DNA of 64,000 nucleotides. Source: Candidatus Epilinea brevis (GTDB taxonomy: Bacteria > Chloroflexota > Anaerolineae > Epilineales > Epilineaceae). Location: the NCBI GenBank assembly GCA_016710785.1, contig JADJUE010000004.1:124001-188000 (forward strand). Reading direction: 5' to 3'. The position numbers and the translations under genes are program-made. Below the pieces are notes generated by a model. It saw only the letters and a list, made by a program, of their open reading frames with translations. It made no database searches and was not told the origin of the DNA. The number at the start of each line of letters is the position of its first letter. The stretch's first letter is position 1. Below are positions 19,609-28,370 of the stretch, piece after piece.

Positions 19609-20376
19609 ATGCACCCATCCATCAAATGGGCCGCCGAACTGGACCGCGTGCGGGAACTCTCACTCACTGGCACGGCCGACCTCGACTTCTGGCGCGAACA
19701 CCTGCGGGAGCACGATCTCGTTCCCGCCGAGAGCCAGGACGGTCAGGCCCAGATCCAGGTCGTGGCCGCGGATGCGACGTTCATGGGCGTCCGGTTCCGC
19801 GAGCTGAGCTTCTCCGTCCTGGTCCGCGCGCCGGAGGGGGAGTACCCGCAGGGAGCGACTTACCTGGTGGGGGCATTCAACTCCTCGCGCTTCTTCGCCT
19901 ACTGCGAGCGTGCGTTCTTCGCGACACCCTACGACCACGGGGATGTCCGCCTGTCGGGCTCACCCCCCGCCTCCATTCACCTCGCCAAGAACGAGGAAGG
20001 CGTTTTTCGCGCCGAGCTACGCGCCATGGGCCGTGAGCCGGCGCGCCGCGGAGAGCAGAGCTGGATGGGGCCCGTCTTCCTTCCCGAAGCCCGGCCCGGC
20101 AAGGTCCGTCAGGGCAACCTGTTCTATGCCCGCCTCAGCGGTCAAACCCAGACCTATCCGTTTCTCCCTGATCAGGACAGCTTGATGCTTGCCCCCGCGC
20201 CTGCCAGCACCATCCTCCAGCTGCTGCACCACTCGCGGTTCACAGGCAAGGAGTGGGCAGTTCGCGAGGCCGCCGCGCACGCCAAGTCCAAGACCTACAA
20301 GCGGGCCGCCATGCAGTTGCGGGGGACCGCGGTGTCGGCCCCCGAAACCGAACCAGGAAGAGGAGATCTCCGATGA
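19609..20376 (+). CDS. DUF2071/acetoacetate-decarboxylase-like protein (tentative)
   Basis: 255 residues from ATG 19609 (CAGGAG 9 bases upstream). The core strand pattern VRFRELSFSVLVR, YLVGAFNSSRFFAYCERAFF and TPYDHGDVRL resembles the DUF2071/acetoacetate-decarboxylase beta-barrel fold, but I see no conserved catalytic lysine with confidence. The function is therefore unknown. TGA overlaps the ATG of the AlkD-like gene, so the two are translated as a pair. Confidence 0.6.
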   Translation: MHPSIKWAAELDRVRELSLTGTADLDFWREHLREHDLVPAESQDGQAQIQVVAADATFMGVRFRELSFSVLVRAPEGEYPQGATYLVGAFNSSRFFAYCERAFFATPYDHGDVRLSGSPPASIHLAKNEEGVFRAELRAMGREPARRGEQSWMGPVFLPEARPGKVRQGNLFYARLSGQTQTYPFLPDQDSLMLAPAPASTILQLLHHSRFTGKEWAVREAAAHAKSKTYKRAAMQLRGTAVSAPETEPGRGDLR

Positions 20377-21074
20377 CCGTTCCCGAAGTCCTCGCCCTGC
20401 TCGACGCTGAACGGGACGAGCGGGGCATGCGCAACTGGACGAAGTTGGGCGCGAGCACCGCCGGGATGAGCAGTTACGGCATCGGGCTTACAAAACTGCG
20501 CAAGCTGGCCAAGGGGATCGGGCGCAACCGCGAGCTCGCGCAGGCGCTCTGGCGGACCGACGTCTACGACGCCAGGGTGATCGCACTTCTGATCGACGAC
20601 CCCGCGCAGATCACCCGTGATCAGGCCGAGAAGCAGGTCGAGGCCTTGGGCGGCGGCATGCTTGCGCATGTGTTTGCTTCCTGCGATGCAACGCTCGCCA
20701 AGACGCCCTTCGTGGTCGAGCTTGCCGACCACTGGGTGAGGAGCGAGGACCCCATCCGCCGCGATTGCGGTTACGGGCTGCTCTATGAGACGTCGAAGCT
20801 CTCGGGCAAGAAGGCACCCAGCGAGGCCTTCTTCCTCGCCCACGTCGAGCGCATCGCGGACAGCATCGGGACGGAGCCGGAGAAGGTCCGCCTGTCCATG
20901 GCTGCAGCACTGATGGGCATCGGAAAGCGGAGCGCCGTGTTGAACCAGGCGGCGCTGAAGGTTGCGCGCGACGTCGGGCCGATCGCATTCAGCTCCGCCA
21001 GCGGCAACTGCGAGCCCTTCGACGTCGCCAAGCACCTGACCACCGACCGGCTGAAGGAGAAGCTGGGGCTGTAG
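20373..21074 (+). CDS. DNA alkylation repair (AlkD-like) HEAT-repeat protein
   Basis: 233 residues from ATG 20373 with GAGGAGATC upstream. All-helical, HEAT-like pattern with SYGIGLTKLRKLAKGIGR, LAQALWRTDVYDARVIALLI, HWVRSEDPIRRDCGYGLL and AAALMGIGKRSAVLNQAAL, characteristic of the AlkD-related family. AlkD removes alkylated bases from DNA without base flipping; glycosylase activity here is not proven because the aromatic/Asp set was not checked residue by residue. The C-terminus (CEPFDVAKHLTTDRLKEKLGL) is typical of a sub-branch sometimes annotated only as alkylation repair protein. Confidence 0.8.
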   Translation: MTVPEVLALLDAERDERGMRNWTKLGASTAGMSSYGIGLTKLRKLAKGIGRNRELAQALWRTDVYDARVIALLIDDPAQITRDQAEKQVEALGGGMLAHVFASCDATLAKTPFVVELADHWVRSEDPIRRDCGYGLLYETSKLSGKKAPSEAFFLAHVERIADSIGTEPEKVRLSMAAALMGIGKRSAVLNQAALKVARDVGPIAFSSASGNCEPFDVAKHLTTDRLKEKLGL

Positions 21075-21324
21075 GCGCGGCTGGAAGGGCAGCTCCGACA
21101 GCCGCTGGCGCCCGCCCTCAGCAGTCCGACGCGCCGCCGTCGCCGCCCGCCCAGCAGCGCTCCCAACCTCGCGTAGTGTCCCGGGCCGGGCAATGGACCA
21201 CACCCAGGTCGGCGCGGCGGATCCGCATCGCAGGACGCCTGCCTGGCGCGACTGCTTCCCCGGCACCCCTTGGGTCTCGCGAAGTCATTTCGAGACATTG
21301 CCCAACAAGCACGATACAAGTCGC

Positions 21325-23481
21325 CTACCCCTCCACATGCATCATCCCTAGCAGGGTCGGGCTCTTTGGATTGGCGATGTCAATAATGTGCAACACATCT
21401 CCAAAACTCACTATGGCCTGACTTCCAATCACGTGCACATCACGTCCTACACCCTTGAAGACATAGCCGCCCGTCTCCACCGGATTGCTTGGATTAGCTA
21501 GGTCGGTAATACGCAATGGACGGTCTGTTCCGTAGGTCGCGGACAACACGTAGCCACCGAACGATGTCATTGTGTTTGGGAAGTTTGCAATTGCCTCCGC
21601 GGTGTCAATTGTCTGACCGGTCCCCATTACCCTACTGGTTACGAATTCAACATCAGCTGGATCTGACACATCAAATACCTGATAGTCGCAAGCAATGTCG
21701 CTTGTGACAACGTGATGTCCTATTTTCGCCATGGACACAATACCTCCTTCATGCTCAACTTCGTCTATCATTTCGGGCCCGAGCACGCCATCAAGATTGT
21801 ACACAACGAAGTGTGAAGTATTCCCCGCGTACAAGTAGTGGCCATCAACGAGGAGAGCATACGTTGCGTAGTCAGCTATCTCTAAAGACTCCAGCTGCTC
21901 CGGCGCACTTGGTACCGAGATATCGTAGACTGAAATCCCTGTCTCCAAACCAGAGATGAATAGCATATCTTCATACACCTCTATTCCGAGATTCATGCCG
22001 TAGCCGTCTTGCTCTAGCGTAATCTCCCTTGCTACCAACGTGGGAGAATTAACTGACTGAACATCAAACACGAACAATTCGTAGTCAGACATCGCATATA
22101 CATAGTCACCCTGCTTGACTAGATCGATCATTCCAGCGACCGTCGCCACACGACTAATCTGCGTTGGCTCGGATGGATCCTGAATATCAAGAATACGCAA
22201 TCCTTGAAACTCGTCTGCAATGAATGCGTTATCCTGATCCGCCACCACCGCCGAGAGCCATCCTCGGGACAATCGCGGCGCAGAGACAACCACGAGCCCG
22301 TCTGGTTCGAGCCACCGAGCGACCTCTAGCCCGTCTGTTGTGGCCACCAGTAGACGATTGGCCACCCACTCCATCGCCACAGCCGACATACTGTCCTTCG
22401 CATCGTCTACATAATGAGATCCGATCTCTTCCGGTCCTCCTGGAGCACTCAAGTCAAAAGTCCAGATCATAGTATCGGTCAATTCCCCTGCATCCAGTAT
22501 CACCGATACATACAACCTCTCATCATTGTGTACGACATCCGACGGCATTTGACCATGGAGCGGCACCGTGTGCGCCAGAACTGGCAACGTCAGATTCTGA
22601 ACGCCATACACGCGCATCGTGTCTCTCATAGCTATGTAGAGGTCATTGTCGACTACATCGATTGCGGCTTCGGATGAGTCAATCAAAATACTGCTAAGCA
22701 GTACTGGTGCAGTCAGACTGCTCACGTCCCACAGCATAACTCGAGGACCAACGACTGCCGAGGACCCGCCGCCTGAACTGCCCGGTGGACTCGGTGTCGT
22801 AACCAGCGAGTCGTCGACAATTACGTAGGCAATATCATCTGCCAGCATTCCTCGTCTTGCTCCACCGGCGGCTACCGGAAGCGTTGCAATCGGAGCCAAT
22901 ATGGCCGCCGATGCAACATCATACAATACTGCGCCCGTTTCCTCATTCGCGGCCAACATGATGTTGCCATCAATGTGTAAGTCCGTGACTCGTCCACTGA
23001 TGTTGATACTTCCCGACCACTGGATATCGCTCGGATCGGAAACATCGAGAACACTTATTGCTTCCTGCCCGGGACCTGTCTGTACACCTGGTCCGGCCGA
23101 CAACCAGCCCGCGACATATAGTTTATCGTCCTTCAATTCAATTGACGCAATGGATGACCAATACCTCGCCGTTCGATCCAAGTAGACCACTGGCTCATTG
23201 TCACTGACTTCGTATACCTGTATTCGTCCACCCATCGCGACATACGCCGTGTTTCCCTGACCGTCAACATCGTCGATTGGAATCGAGACTGGATTCACGT
23301 TATCCGAAGCTTGTAATTCCGACAGGTAGACTCCCTGCCCGGTCGTCATGGCAGAGCTATCTGGAACAAGACTCGACTCTGGGGTGCCATCAATCGTCAT
23401 CAAGTAGCCGACGAAGAGAATTGTTACCGTCAACACCGCAACAAACAGTGTGACGCCCCGTATCGACTTTTGGCTGTTCAT
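21325..23481 (-). CDS. LVIVD-repeat membrane-anchored protein, AT-rich
   Basis: 718 residues from ATG 23481 (AGAGGGAC upstream; an ATG at 23502 lacks a site). Residues 8-30 are a signal or anchor helix (VTLFVAVLTVTILFVGYLM). The rest is repeated units such as VLDVSDPSDIQWSGSINI, ILDIQDPSEPTQISRVATV, VFDVSDPADVEFVTSRV and ITDLANPSNPVETGGYVF: LVIVD repeats, predicted to form propeller blades. Extracellular; ligand unknown. Base composition is clearly lower in GC than all neighbours and codon use differs, suggesting recent acquisition. It lies next to a toxin-antitoxin pair. Confidence 0.88.
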   Translation of the reverse strand: MNSQKSIRGVTLFVAVLTVTILFVGYLMTIDGTPESSLVPDSSAMTTGQGVYLSELQASDNVNPVSIPIDDVDGQGNTAYVAMGGRIQVYEVSDNEPVVYLDRTARYWSSIASIELKDDKLYVAGWLSAGPGVQTGPGQEAISVLDVSDPSDIQWSGSINISGRVTDLHIDGNIMLAANEETGAVLYDVASAAILAPIATLPVAAGGARRGMLADDIAYVIVDDSLVTTPSPPGSSGGGSSAVVGPRVMLWDVSSLTAPVLLSSILIDSSEAAIDVVDNDLYIAMRDTMRVYGVQNLTLPVLAHTVPLHGQMPSDVVHNDERLYVSVILDAGELTDTMIWTFDLSAPGGPEEIGSHYVDDAKDSMSAVAMEWVANRLLVATTDGLEVARWLEPDGLVVVSAPRLSRGWLSAVVADQDNAFIADEFQGLRILDIQDPSEPTQISRVATVAGMIDLVKQGDYVYAMSDYELFVFDVQSVNSPTLVAREITLEQDGYGMNLGIEVYEDMLFISGLETGISVYDISVPSAPEQLESLEIADYATYALLVDGHYLYAGNTSHFVVYNLDGVLGPEMIDEVEHEGGIVSMAKIGHHVVTSDIACDYQVFDVSDPADVEFVTSRVMGTGQTIDTAEAIANFPNTMTSFGGYVLSATYGTDRPLRITDLANPSNPVETGGYVFKGVGRDVHVIGSQAIVSFGDVLHIIDIANPKSPTLLGMMHVEG

Positions 23482-23515
23482 TCGAGTCCCTCTTATGTCC
23501 ATTAGCTGTAGCTAC

Positions 23516-23965
23516 TCAGCTGGTAGCAGCAGAGACAGGACAGGGTCGCTGACGACGCGGCGCCCAGTTATCCAGCGCGAGATCAGCGATGCGCCGAAGA
23601 TGCCGTTCGTTGTTGGATACCAGAGCCAATCCATGCTCCATCGCAGTCGCGGCGATCAAGATATCTGCATCGCCTATGAGATCTCCGCGCTGGTGAAGGT
23701 CGCCATAGATCGCCGCAGCGCGAACGACGACGCCATCAGAAAGCGACATGACCTGCATTGCGGCGCATAGCGTTTCGAACGCTGAGCGTTGCTTCCAAGC
23801 CTGCTTGGCCTCAAGTCCTCGCAACACCTCGTAGCGAGTGATGATCGAGATCGTGATTTGGCCATGAACAGCGAGATAGGCCTGTACTCGTGAGACTACC
23901 CGCTGGTCATTCCGAATCATGAGCGAGAGGGCCTCGGTGTCCAACAACGCCGCGACCTGGGTCAT
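23516..23965 (-). CDS. PIN-domain toxin (VapC-type)
   Basis: 149 residues from ATG 23965. PIN acidic residues are visible: D9 in LLDTEAL, E46 in RYEVLRG, and the C-terminal DLIGDADILIAATAME pattern followed by LVSNNERHL. VapC toxins are Mg-dependent RNases, often cutting initiator tRNA or 23S rRNA. Starts inside the stop of the upstream antitoxin (four-base overlap), the usual antitoxin-first order. Confidence 0.9.
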   Translation of the reverse strand: MTQVAALLDTEALSLMIRNDQRVVSRVQAYLAVHGQITISIITRYEVLRGLEAKQAWKQRSAFETLCAAMQVMSLSDGVVVRAAAIYGDLHQRGDLIGDADILIAATAMEHGLALVSNNERHLRRIADLALDNWAPRRQRPCPVSAATS

Positions 23966-24204
23966 GCGTGTTCCCGCGGATCGAAGAATCGCCGCTGATC
24001 GAGCGCAAACTGCTCGATATCGTCGATTTCCTGCGGTGTCAGCCCTTCATACACTTGTGCCGCGAGGGCGAGAAGGACGTCGGTTGCATCCTCCGCGTCA
24101 ACCACAATCCGCACACGTTGACCCTCGGGAATCACCATGTCAAGCGGACCAAGTACGCGAAACATGCCCTTCTCATACACGGCGTCAAGCGACTGTCGGG
24201 TCAT
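23962..24204 (-). CDS. AF2212/PG0164-like (DUF104) antitoxin
   Basis: 80 residues from ATG 24204 with AGGAG 8 bases upstream. The N-terminal DUF104 signature reads LDAVYEKGMFRVLGPLDMVI followed by PEGQRVRIVV. The C-terminal acidic/aromatic helix (IDDIEQFALDQRRFFD) is the likely toxin-wrapping part. Family members pair with PIN toxins and probably repress their own promoter. Confidence 0.85.
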   Translation of the reverse strand: MTRQSLDAVYEKGMFRVLGPLDMVIPEGQRVRIVVDAEDATDVLLALAAQVYEGLTPQEIDDIEQFALDQRRFFDPREHA

Positions 24205-24234
24205 GTGATGCTCCTGTGTCCTGTGGCGTGCCCC

Positions 24235-26007
24235 TCACTCCCCCACAGACGCCATCTCCCCCATCGCCACCCACAGCGATCCCAGCACCGCCACCGCGCT
24301 GATGCCCAGGCCCACCGTCAGGCCACCGGCCCACAGCAGGCCCGGCGAGCCCAGCAGGCGGAACTGGCTGGTGGCCAGCGGCAGCATCAAGGCCATGCCG
24401 GCCACGCCTGCGTAGCCGGCGTACAGCACCAGGCTCATGCAGCCCAGATCAGGGGTGATCATCTCGTGCGGCGAATCCCAGTTCAGGTTGGGCCGCGCCG
24501 CGCCCAGGGCCAGGGAGATGGCGATGATGCCCGCTCCCAGCACCGCCACCACGAACCAGGCGTAGAGGATGTAGCCTTGGCCGACGCCCGAGGCCAGGGC
24601 CGGCAGCAAGGCCGTATCCGACAGGCGGGCGTCGTTGAAGCCGCGGGCCAGGTCCAGCATCAACACCAGCCCGCCGCCCAAGAGCCCCATCGGCACCCAG
24701 GCCGAGATGAACTTGCCCAGCACCAGGTCGCGGGCCGAGATGGGCGATCCCTTGATCGCCCAGTAGCTGCGGCCCTCGAAGGAGAAGGCCGTCAGGGCGA
24801 AGCGGCTCATGATCATGCCCGCCACACCCGTGGCCACCGCCGTCGAGAGCATCGTCAGCAGCGGCTGCACGAAGCCCTGCGGCATCCCCGACTCGCCGAA
24901 GCGGATCGGGTACAGCAGCTGCTGCAGGATGAAGAAGATGCCGATGGCCAAGGGCGAGAGCACCCCCGCGATGTTCGTCAGGTCGCGCGGGATCACCCGC
25001 CAGTCCTTGCGGATGATCGCCACCATCGGCCCCGGCAACCAGCGCAGCAGGCCCGAGGGCCGGCTGAGTTCGGCGGCGCGATCCGTATGCTGCCAGGGCA
25101 GGAAACCCCGGCGCAGCAAGGTGCGCCGCGCCGCGGCCTGCATGCGCAGCCAGCCTTCGTCGTAGACCGTGTCGGCCACCCACCACAGCGGAACCAGGCT
25201 GCAGGCCGTCACGCCCAGCAGCACCCCGAACCACAGCCAGCCATCCGCGGCCGGTCCGCGCGAAACCCCCACCAGGAAGCGCGTGAGCCATTCGGCCGGC
25301 GAATAGGGGTTGCGAAAGCGTTCCAGGATGCCCATGAGGTCGCGCAGCGAGATCGCTTGCTGCAGCTGGCGGGCGGAACCCAGCACCAAGGCCAGGGACA
25401 TGGTCATGGCCACCACGATCAGACCCACGATCTCGCCCACGCGCTGCGCCGACACATAGCGCACGATCAGCACGACGCAGGTGGCGCCGATGGCCACCGG
25501 CAGGATGGGCAGGGCCAGCAAGGAGAGCAGCGCCGCGCCGTAATAGGGCCAGTCCTGGTCCTGGGCCAGCCCGTGGCCCAGCAGCGGCAGGGCCGTGAGC
25601 GCCAGGATGACCCCATGGGCCGGCAGCAGCCCGGCGATCAGCTTGGAGAAGAAGACCGCCCGCCGGGAAAGCGGTGAACCCAGGAGCAGGTCGAGATCCT
25701 TGCTGAGGTACAGCGCCGCCAGGGCCACCGTGAAGCTGACCATGAAGCTGAGCATGAGGCCGCTGGAGTAGGCCGCGACCGGGATGACGTCGGCAGCCTC
25801 CACCCGCTCGAACACGCCCACGAGCACCCGGGTCATGACGAAGCTGGTGACCAGCGACATCAAGACCAGAAATCCCAGGGCGACCGCCACCACCACCCCG
25901 ACCAGACGCCGCCAGCCACTCGCGCGGCGAAGCGTGTTCCAGGCGATCCGCCAGCGGGCGCGCACCAGGCGCAGCACGCTCGCGACCAGCCCCAGCTGCG
26001 AATCCAC
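24235..26007 (-). CDS. ABC-2-like transporter permease
   Basis: 590 residues from GTG 26007. Around twelve hydrophobic helices in two groups (residues about 35-280 and 335-585) separated by a basic cytosolic stretch (LRMQAAARRTLLRRGF). Large single-chain ABC exporter permeases of this kind are common with a single ATPase. It follows the ATPase gene by 14 bases on the same strand. Substrate unknown. Confidence 0.8.
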   Translation of the reverse strand: MDSQLGLVASVLRLVRARWRIAWNTLRRASGWRRLVGVVVAVALGFLVLMSLVTSFVMTRVLVGVFERVEAADVIPVAAYSSGLMLSFMVSFTVALAALYLSKDLDLLLGSPLSRRAVFFSKLIAGLLPAHGVILALTALPLLGHGLAQDQDWPYYGAALLSLLALPILPVAIGATCVVLIVRYVSAQRVGEIVGLIVVAMTMSLALVLGSARQLQQAISLRDLMGILERFRNPYSPAEWLTRFLVGVSRGPAADGWLWFGVLLGVTACSLVPLWWVADTVYDEGWLRMQAAARRTLLRRGFLPWQHTDRAAELSRPSGLLRWLPGPMVAIIRKDWRVIPRDLTNIAGVLSPLAIGIFFILQQLLYPIRFGESGMPQGFVQPLLTMLSTAVATGVAGMIMSRFALTAFSFEGRSYWAIKGSPISARDLVLGKFISAWVPMGLLGGGLVLMLDLARGFNDARLSDTALLPALASGVGQGYILYAWFVVAVLGAGIIAISLALGAARPNLNWDSPHEMITPDLGCMSLVLYAGYAGVAGMALMLPLATSQFRLLGSPGLLWAGGLTVGLGISAVAVLGSLWVAMGEMASVGE

Positions 26008-26021
26008 GACCTAGGCCGGCT

Positions 26022-26792
26022 TCAGGAGAGCACGCTGGCGATGGCCGCGTCCGCGGGGCCGCCGGTGAGGCTGAGGAAGATGTCCTCCAGGCTGCTCGTC
26101 TCATGCGCCTGCTCGTGCAGCTCGGCGACCGTGCCCATGGCCACCACCCGCCCCTTGTCGATGATGACCATGCGATCACACATCCGCTCGGCGATCTCCA
26201 GGATATGGGTGGAGAGCACCACCGTCGTCCCGCGATCGGCCAGCTGCCGGAGGATGTCACGCAGCAAACGGGCACTGCGCGGGTCCAGACCCACCGTCGG
26301 CTCGTCCAGGAAGATGACCTTGGGGGCATGGATCAGGGCGGCGACCATCACCACCTTCTGGCGCATGCCATGCGAAAAGCCCTCCACCAGGTCGTCGGCG
26401 CGGTCGCCCAAGCCAAACAAGGTCAACAACTCGTCGCTGCGGCGGTCCACCTGCTCGGGGGGCACGCTGTAGAGCCCGGCCACGAAGTGGACGAACTCGC
26501 GCGCGGTGAGCTTGTCGTAGAGGTAGGGCGTGTCGGGCAGGAAGGCGATGCGCGCCCGCGCATCCTGCGGGCGCGCCACCATGTCCACGCCGTCCACCAC
26601 GATGCTTCCCGTACTGGGCCGCAACAGTCCGACCAGCATGCGCAAGGTCGTCGTCTTGCCGGCCCCGTTGGGGCCTAGCACCCCGAAGATCTCGCCGCGG
26701 CCGATGCTCAGGTCGATGCCGTCGACGGCCACGAAGTCGCCGTAGAGGCGCGTGAGGCCCTCTGCCCGGACCATCGGCTCGCTGTGGGTCAT
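26022..26792 (-). CDS. ABC transporter ATP-binding protein
   Basis: 256 residues from ATG 26792 (GGAG upstream). Walker A GPNGAGKTT (40-48), signature FSHGMRQKV, Walker B VIFLDEP with TVGLDPRSARLL, and H-loop STHILEIAERMCDRM are all intact. It belongs to the CcmA/drug-export class that pairs with ABC-2 permeases, here the gene directly downstream. The operon also holds secDF, but a functional link is only positional. Confidence 0.93.
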   Translation of the reverse strand: MTHSEPMVRAEGLTRLYGDFVAVDGIDLSIGRGEIFGVLGPNGAGKTTTLRMLVGLLRPSTGSIVVDGVDMVARPQDARARIAFLPDTPYLYDKLTAREFVHFVAGLYSVPPEQVDRRSDELLTLFGLGDRADDLVEGFSHGMRQKVVMVAALIHAPKVIFLDEPTVGLDPRSARLLRDILRQLADRGTTVVLSTHILEIAERMCDRMVIIDKGRVVAMGTVAELHEQAHETSSLEDIFLSLTGGPADAAIASVLS

Positions 26793-26886
26793 GGGCAGGC
26801 TCCGGTCGAGCGGATCGGCCGGCCCCGCGGCGCGGGAGCGCGCAGGGCCGGCCTCAGGGTACGGCCGCGGGTCGCGGCCGGAACGG

Positions 26887-27864
26887 TCAGGCTCTCGCGG
26901 TCTCGCCGCGGTTGCGGCCGAACCAGGTGCGCCATTCGCGGTTATGCCAGGCCACCATCATCGGCGCGGCATTGCAGATGGACGAGTAGGTGCCGCTGAT
27001 GATGCCGATCAGCAGCCAGAAGACAAAGGTCTTCAGCTGCCCCTCGGCGTAGAGCCAGATGGCCGAGAGCGTCAGCACCGCGGTCAACGAGGTGTTGATC
27101 GAACGGTCCAGGGTCTGGATGAGGCTGTGGTTGACCACCCGGTCGTAGGGCACGCCGCGCATCCGCCCCATGTTCTCCCGGATCCGGTCGAACACCACGA
27201 TGGTGTCGTGCACCGAGAAACCGATGACCGTGAGGAGGGCGGTCAGGAAGAGGGCATCCACTTCCCAATGCAGGTAATGCCCCAGGATGGCCGCCAGACC
27301 CACGACCACCAGCACGTCGTGGAGCATGGCGACGATGGCCGTCACCCCGTAGCGGAAGGAATTGGGCACGCTACGAAACTGGATGGTGAGGTAGATGAGG
27401 ATGGCCACCGCCGCGAGGAGAACCGCGATCGCGGCGTTCTCCGTGACCTCGGCGGCCACGGTCGGACCCACATCGTTGTTGGACAGCACTTCGAAGCTAC
27501 CGATCCGGTTACCCAGTTCGGTGCGCAGCGCGGCATCCACGTCCTGATAGGGCTTGCCCTGGGTCTTGGCCAGGGCCGCCAGCGACTGCCCGCGCAGCTG
27601 CACGGTCTCCTCGCCCGTATCGGCGTCCGTCGCCCGAACGATCTGCGGCTCGCCCTCGAAGCCGACGGCCTTGTAGGCCGCGGCCACCGCCTCGTTCGTC
27701 ACCTTGGCGCTATCGGCCTCGGCCACCTTGATGTCCAGGCGCGAGCCGCCGGCGAAGTCGTTGCCCAACCGCAGCCCATACTGCGTCAAGAAGACGAGTC
27801 CGGGGATGATGATCAGGGCCGAAAGCAGGAAAAGCCAGTAACGGCGTTCGACGATTTTGAACAC
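26887..27864 (-). CDS. secF: Protein translocase subunit SecF
   Basis: 325 residues. First helix YWLFLLSALIIIPGLVFL, periplasmic NDFAGGSRLDIKV, and the transmembrane domain with VLLAAVAILIYLTIQFR, YGVTAIVAMLHDVLVVVG, IGFSVHDTIVVFDRIREN, RSINTSLTAVLTL and IGIISGTYSSICNAAPMMV are canonical for SecF. With SecD it uses the proton-motive force to finish export after SecYEG. The gene is 33 bases after a CBS protein gene that separates it from secD. Confidence 0.96.
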   Translation of the reverse strand: MFKIVERRYWLFLLSALIIIPGLVFLTQYGLRLGNDFAGGSRLDIKVAEADSAKVTNEAVAAAYKAVGFEGEPQIVRATDADTGEETVQLRGQSLAALAKTQGKPYQDVDAALRTELGNRIGSFEVLSNNDVGPTVAAEVTENAAIAVLLAAVAILIYLTIQFRSVPNSFRYGVTAIVAMLHDVLVVVGLAAILGHYLHWEVDALFLTALLTVIGFSVHDTIVVFDRIRENMGRMRGVPYDRVVNHSLIQTLDRSINTSLTAVLTLSAIWLYAEGQLKTFVFWLLIGIISGTYSSICNAAPMMVAWHNREWRTWFGRNRGETARA

Positions 27865-27897
27865 GGTGCCTACCCTCCGCGCGCGGTTCGCGCGATC

Positions 27898-28338
27898 TCA
27901 ATCACGGGAATCGGCAAGGCTCGGTTGCACCAGGATGCGCACCAGACCTTGCAGAATATCGGAGCTGGTCAGAATGCCGATGGCCTTGCCGTCCTTGACC
28001 ACCGGCAGGGCGCCGACGCGGTGCTCGAACATCAAGCTGGCCGCCTCGGCCATGGTGGTCTCCGGATCGGCGACCACCAGCTCGGTGGTCATGATCTCGT
28101 CGACCAGAATGCTCTCCATCATCCCCCGCACCTCGCCGGAATCCAGCAGGCTGAAGGGTGAGGGCCAGGCTTCGGCCACGTCCCCCCAGGTGACGATGCC
28201 CGCCAGCTGCCCGTCATCCAGGTTGACCAGCAGCCGGCGGATGTCATGGTGCTCCATGCGCGCGCGCGCCACGGCCACCGACGCCCCCGCCGAGATGGCG
28301 ATGGGCTCGGCCGTCATCCAATCCTGGACGCGGAGCAT
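27898..28338 (-). CDS. Tandem CBS-domain protein
   Basis: 146 residues from ATG 28338 (AAGG upstream). Two CBS modules: MLRVQDWMTAEPIAISAGAS to GIVTWGDVAEA, and ILVDEIMTTELVVADPETTM to GILTSSDILQGLVR. Such stand-alone pairs bind adenosyl nucleotides and usually regulate a partner. It sits between secD and secF with 32- and 33-base gaps, so it should be co-expressed with them. A nucleotide-sensing role in secretion is inference only. Confidence 0.92.
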   Translation of the reverse strand: MLRVQDWMTAEPIAISAGASVAVARARMEHHDIRRLLVNLDDGQLAGIVTWGDVAEAWPSPFSLLDSGEVRGMMESILVDEIMTTELVVADPETTMAEAASLMFEHRVGALPVVKDGKAIGILTSSDILQGLVRILVQPSLADSRD

Positions 28339-28370
28339 GGTGGGCCTTGCCGTGCCTACGGTCCCGCGGC

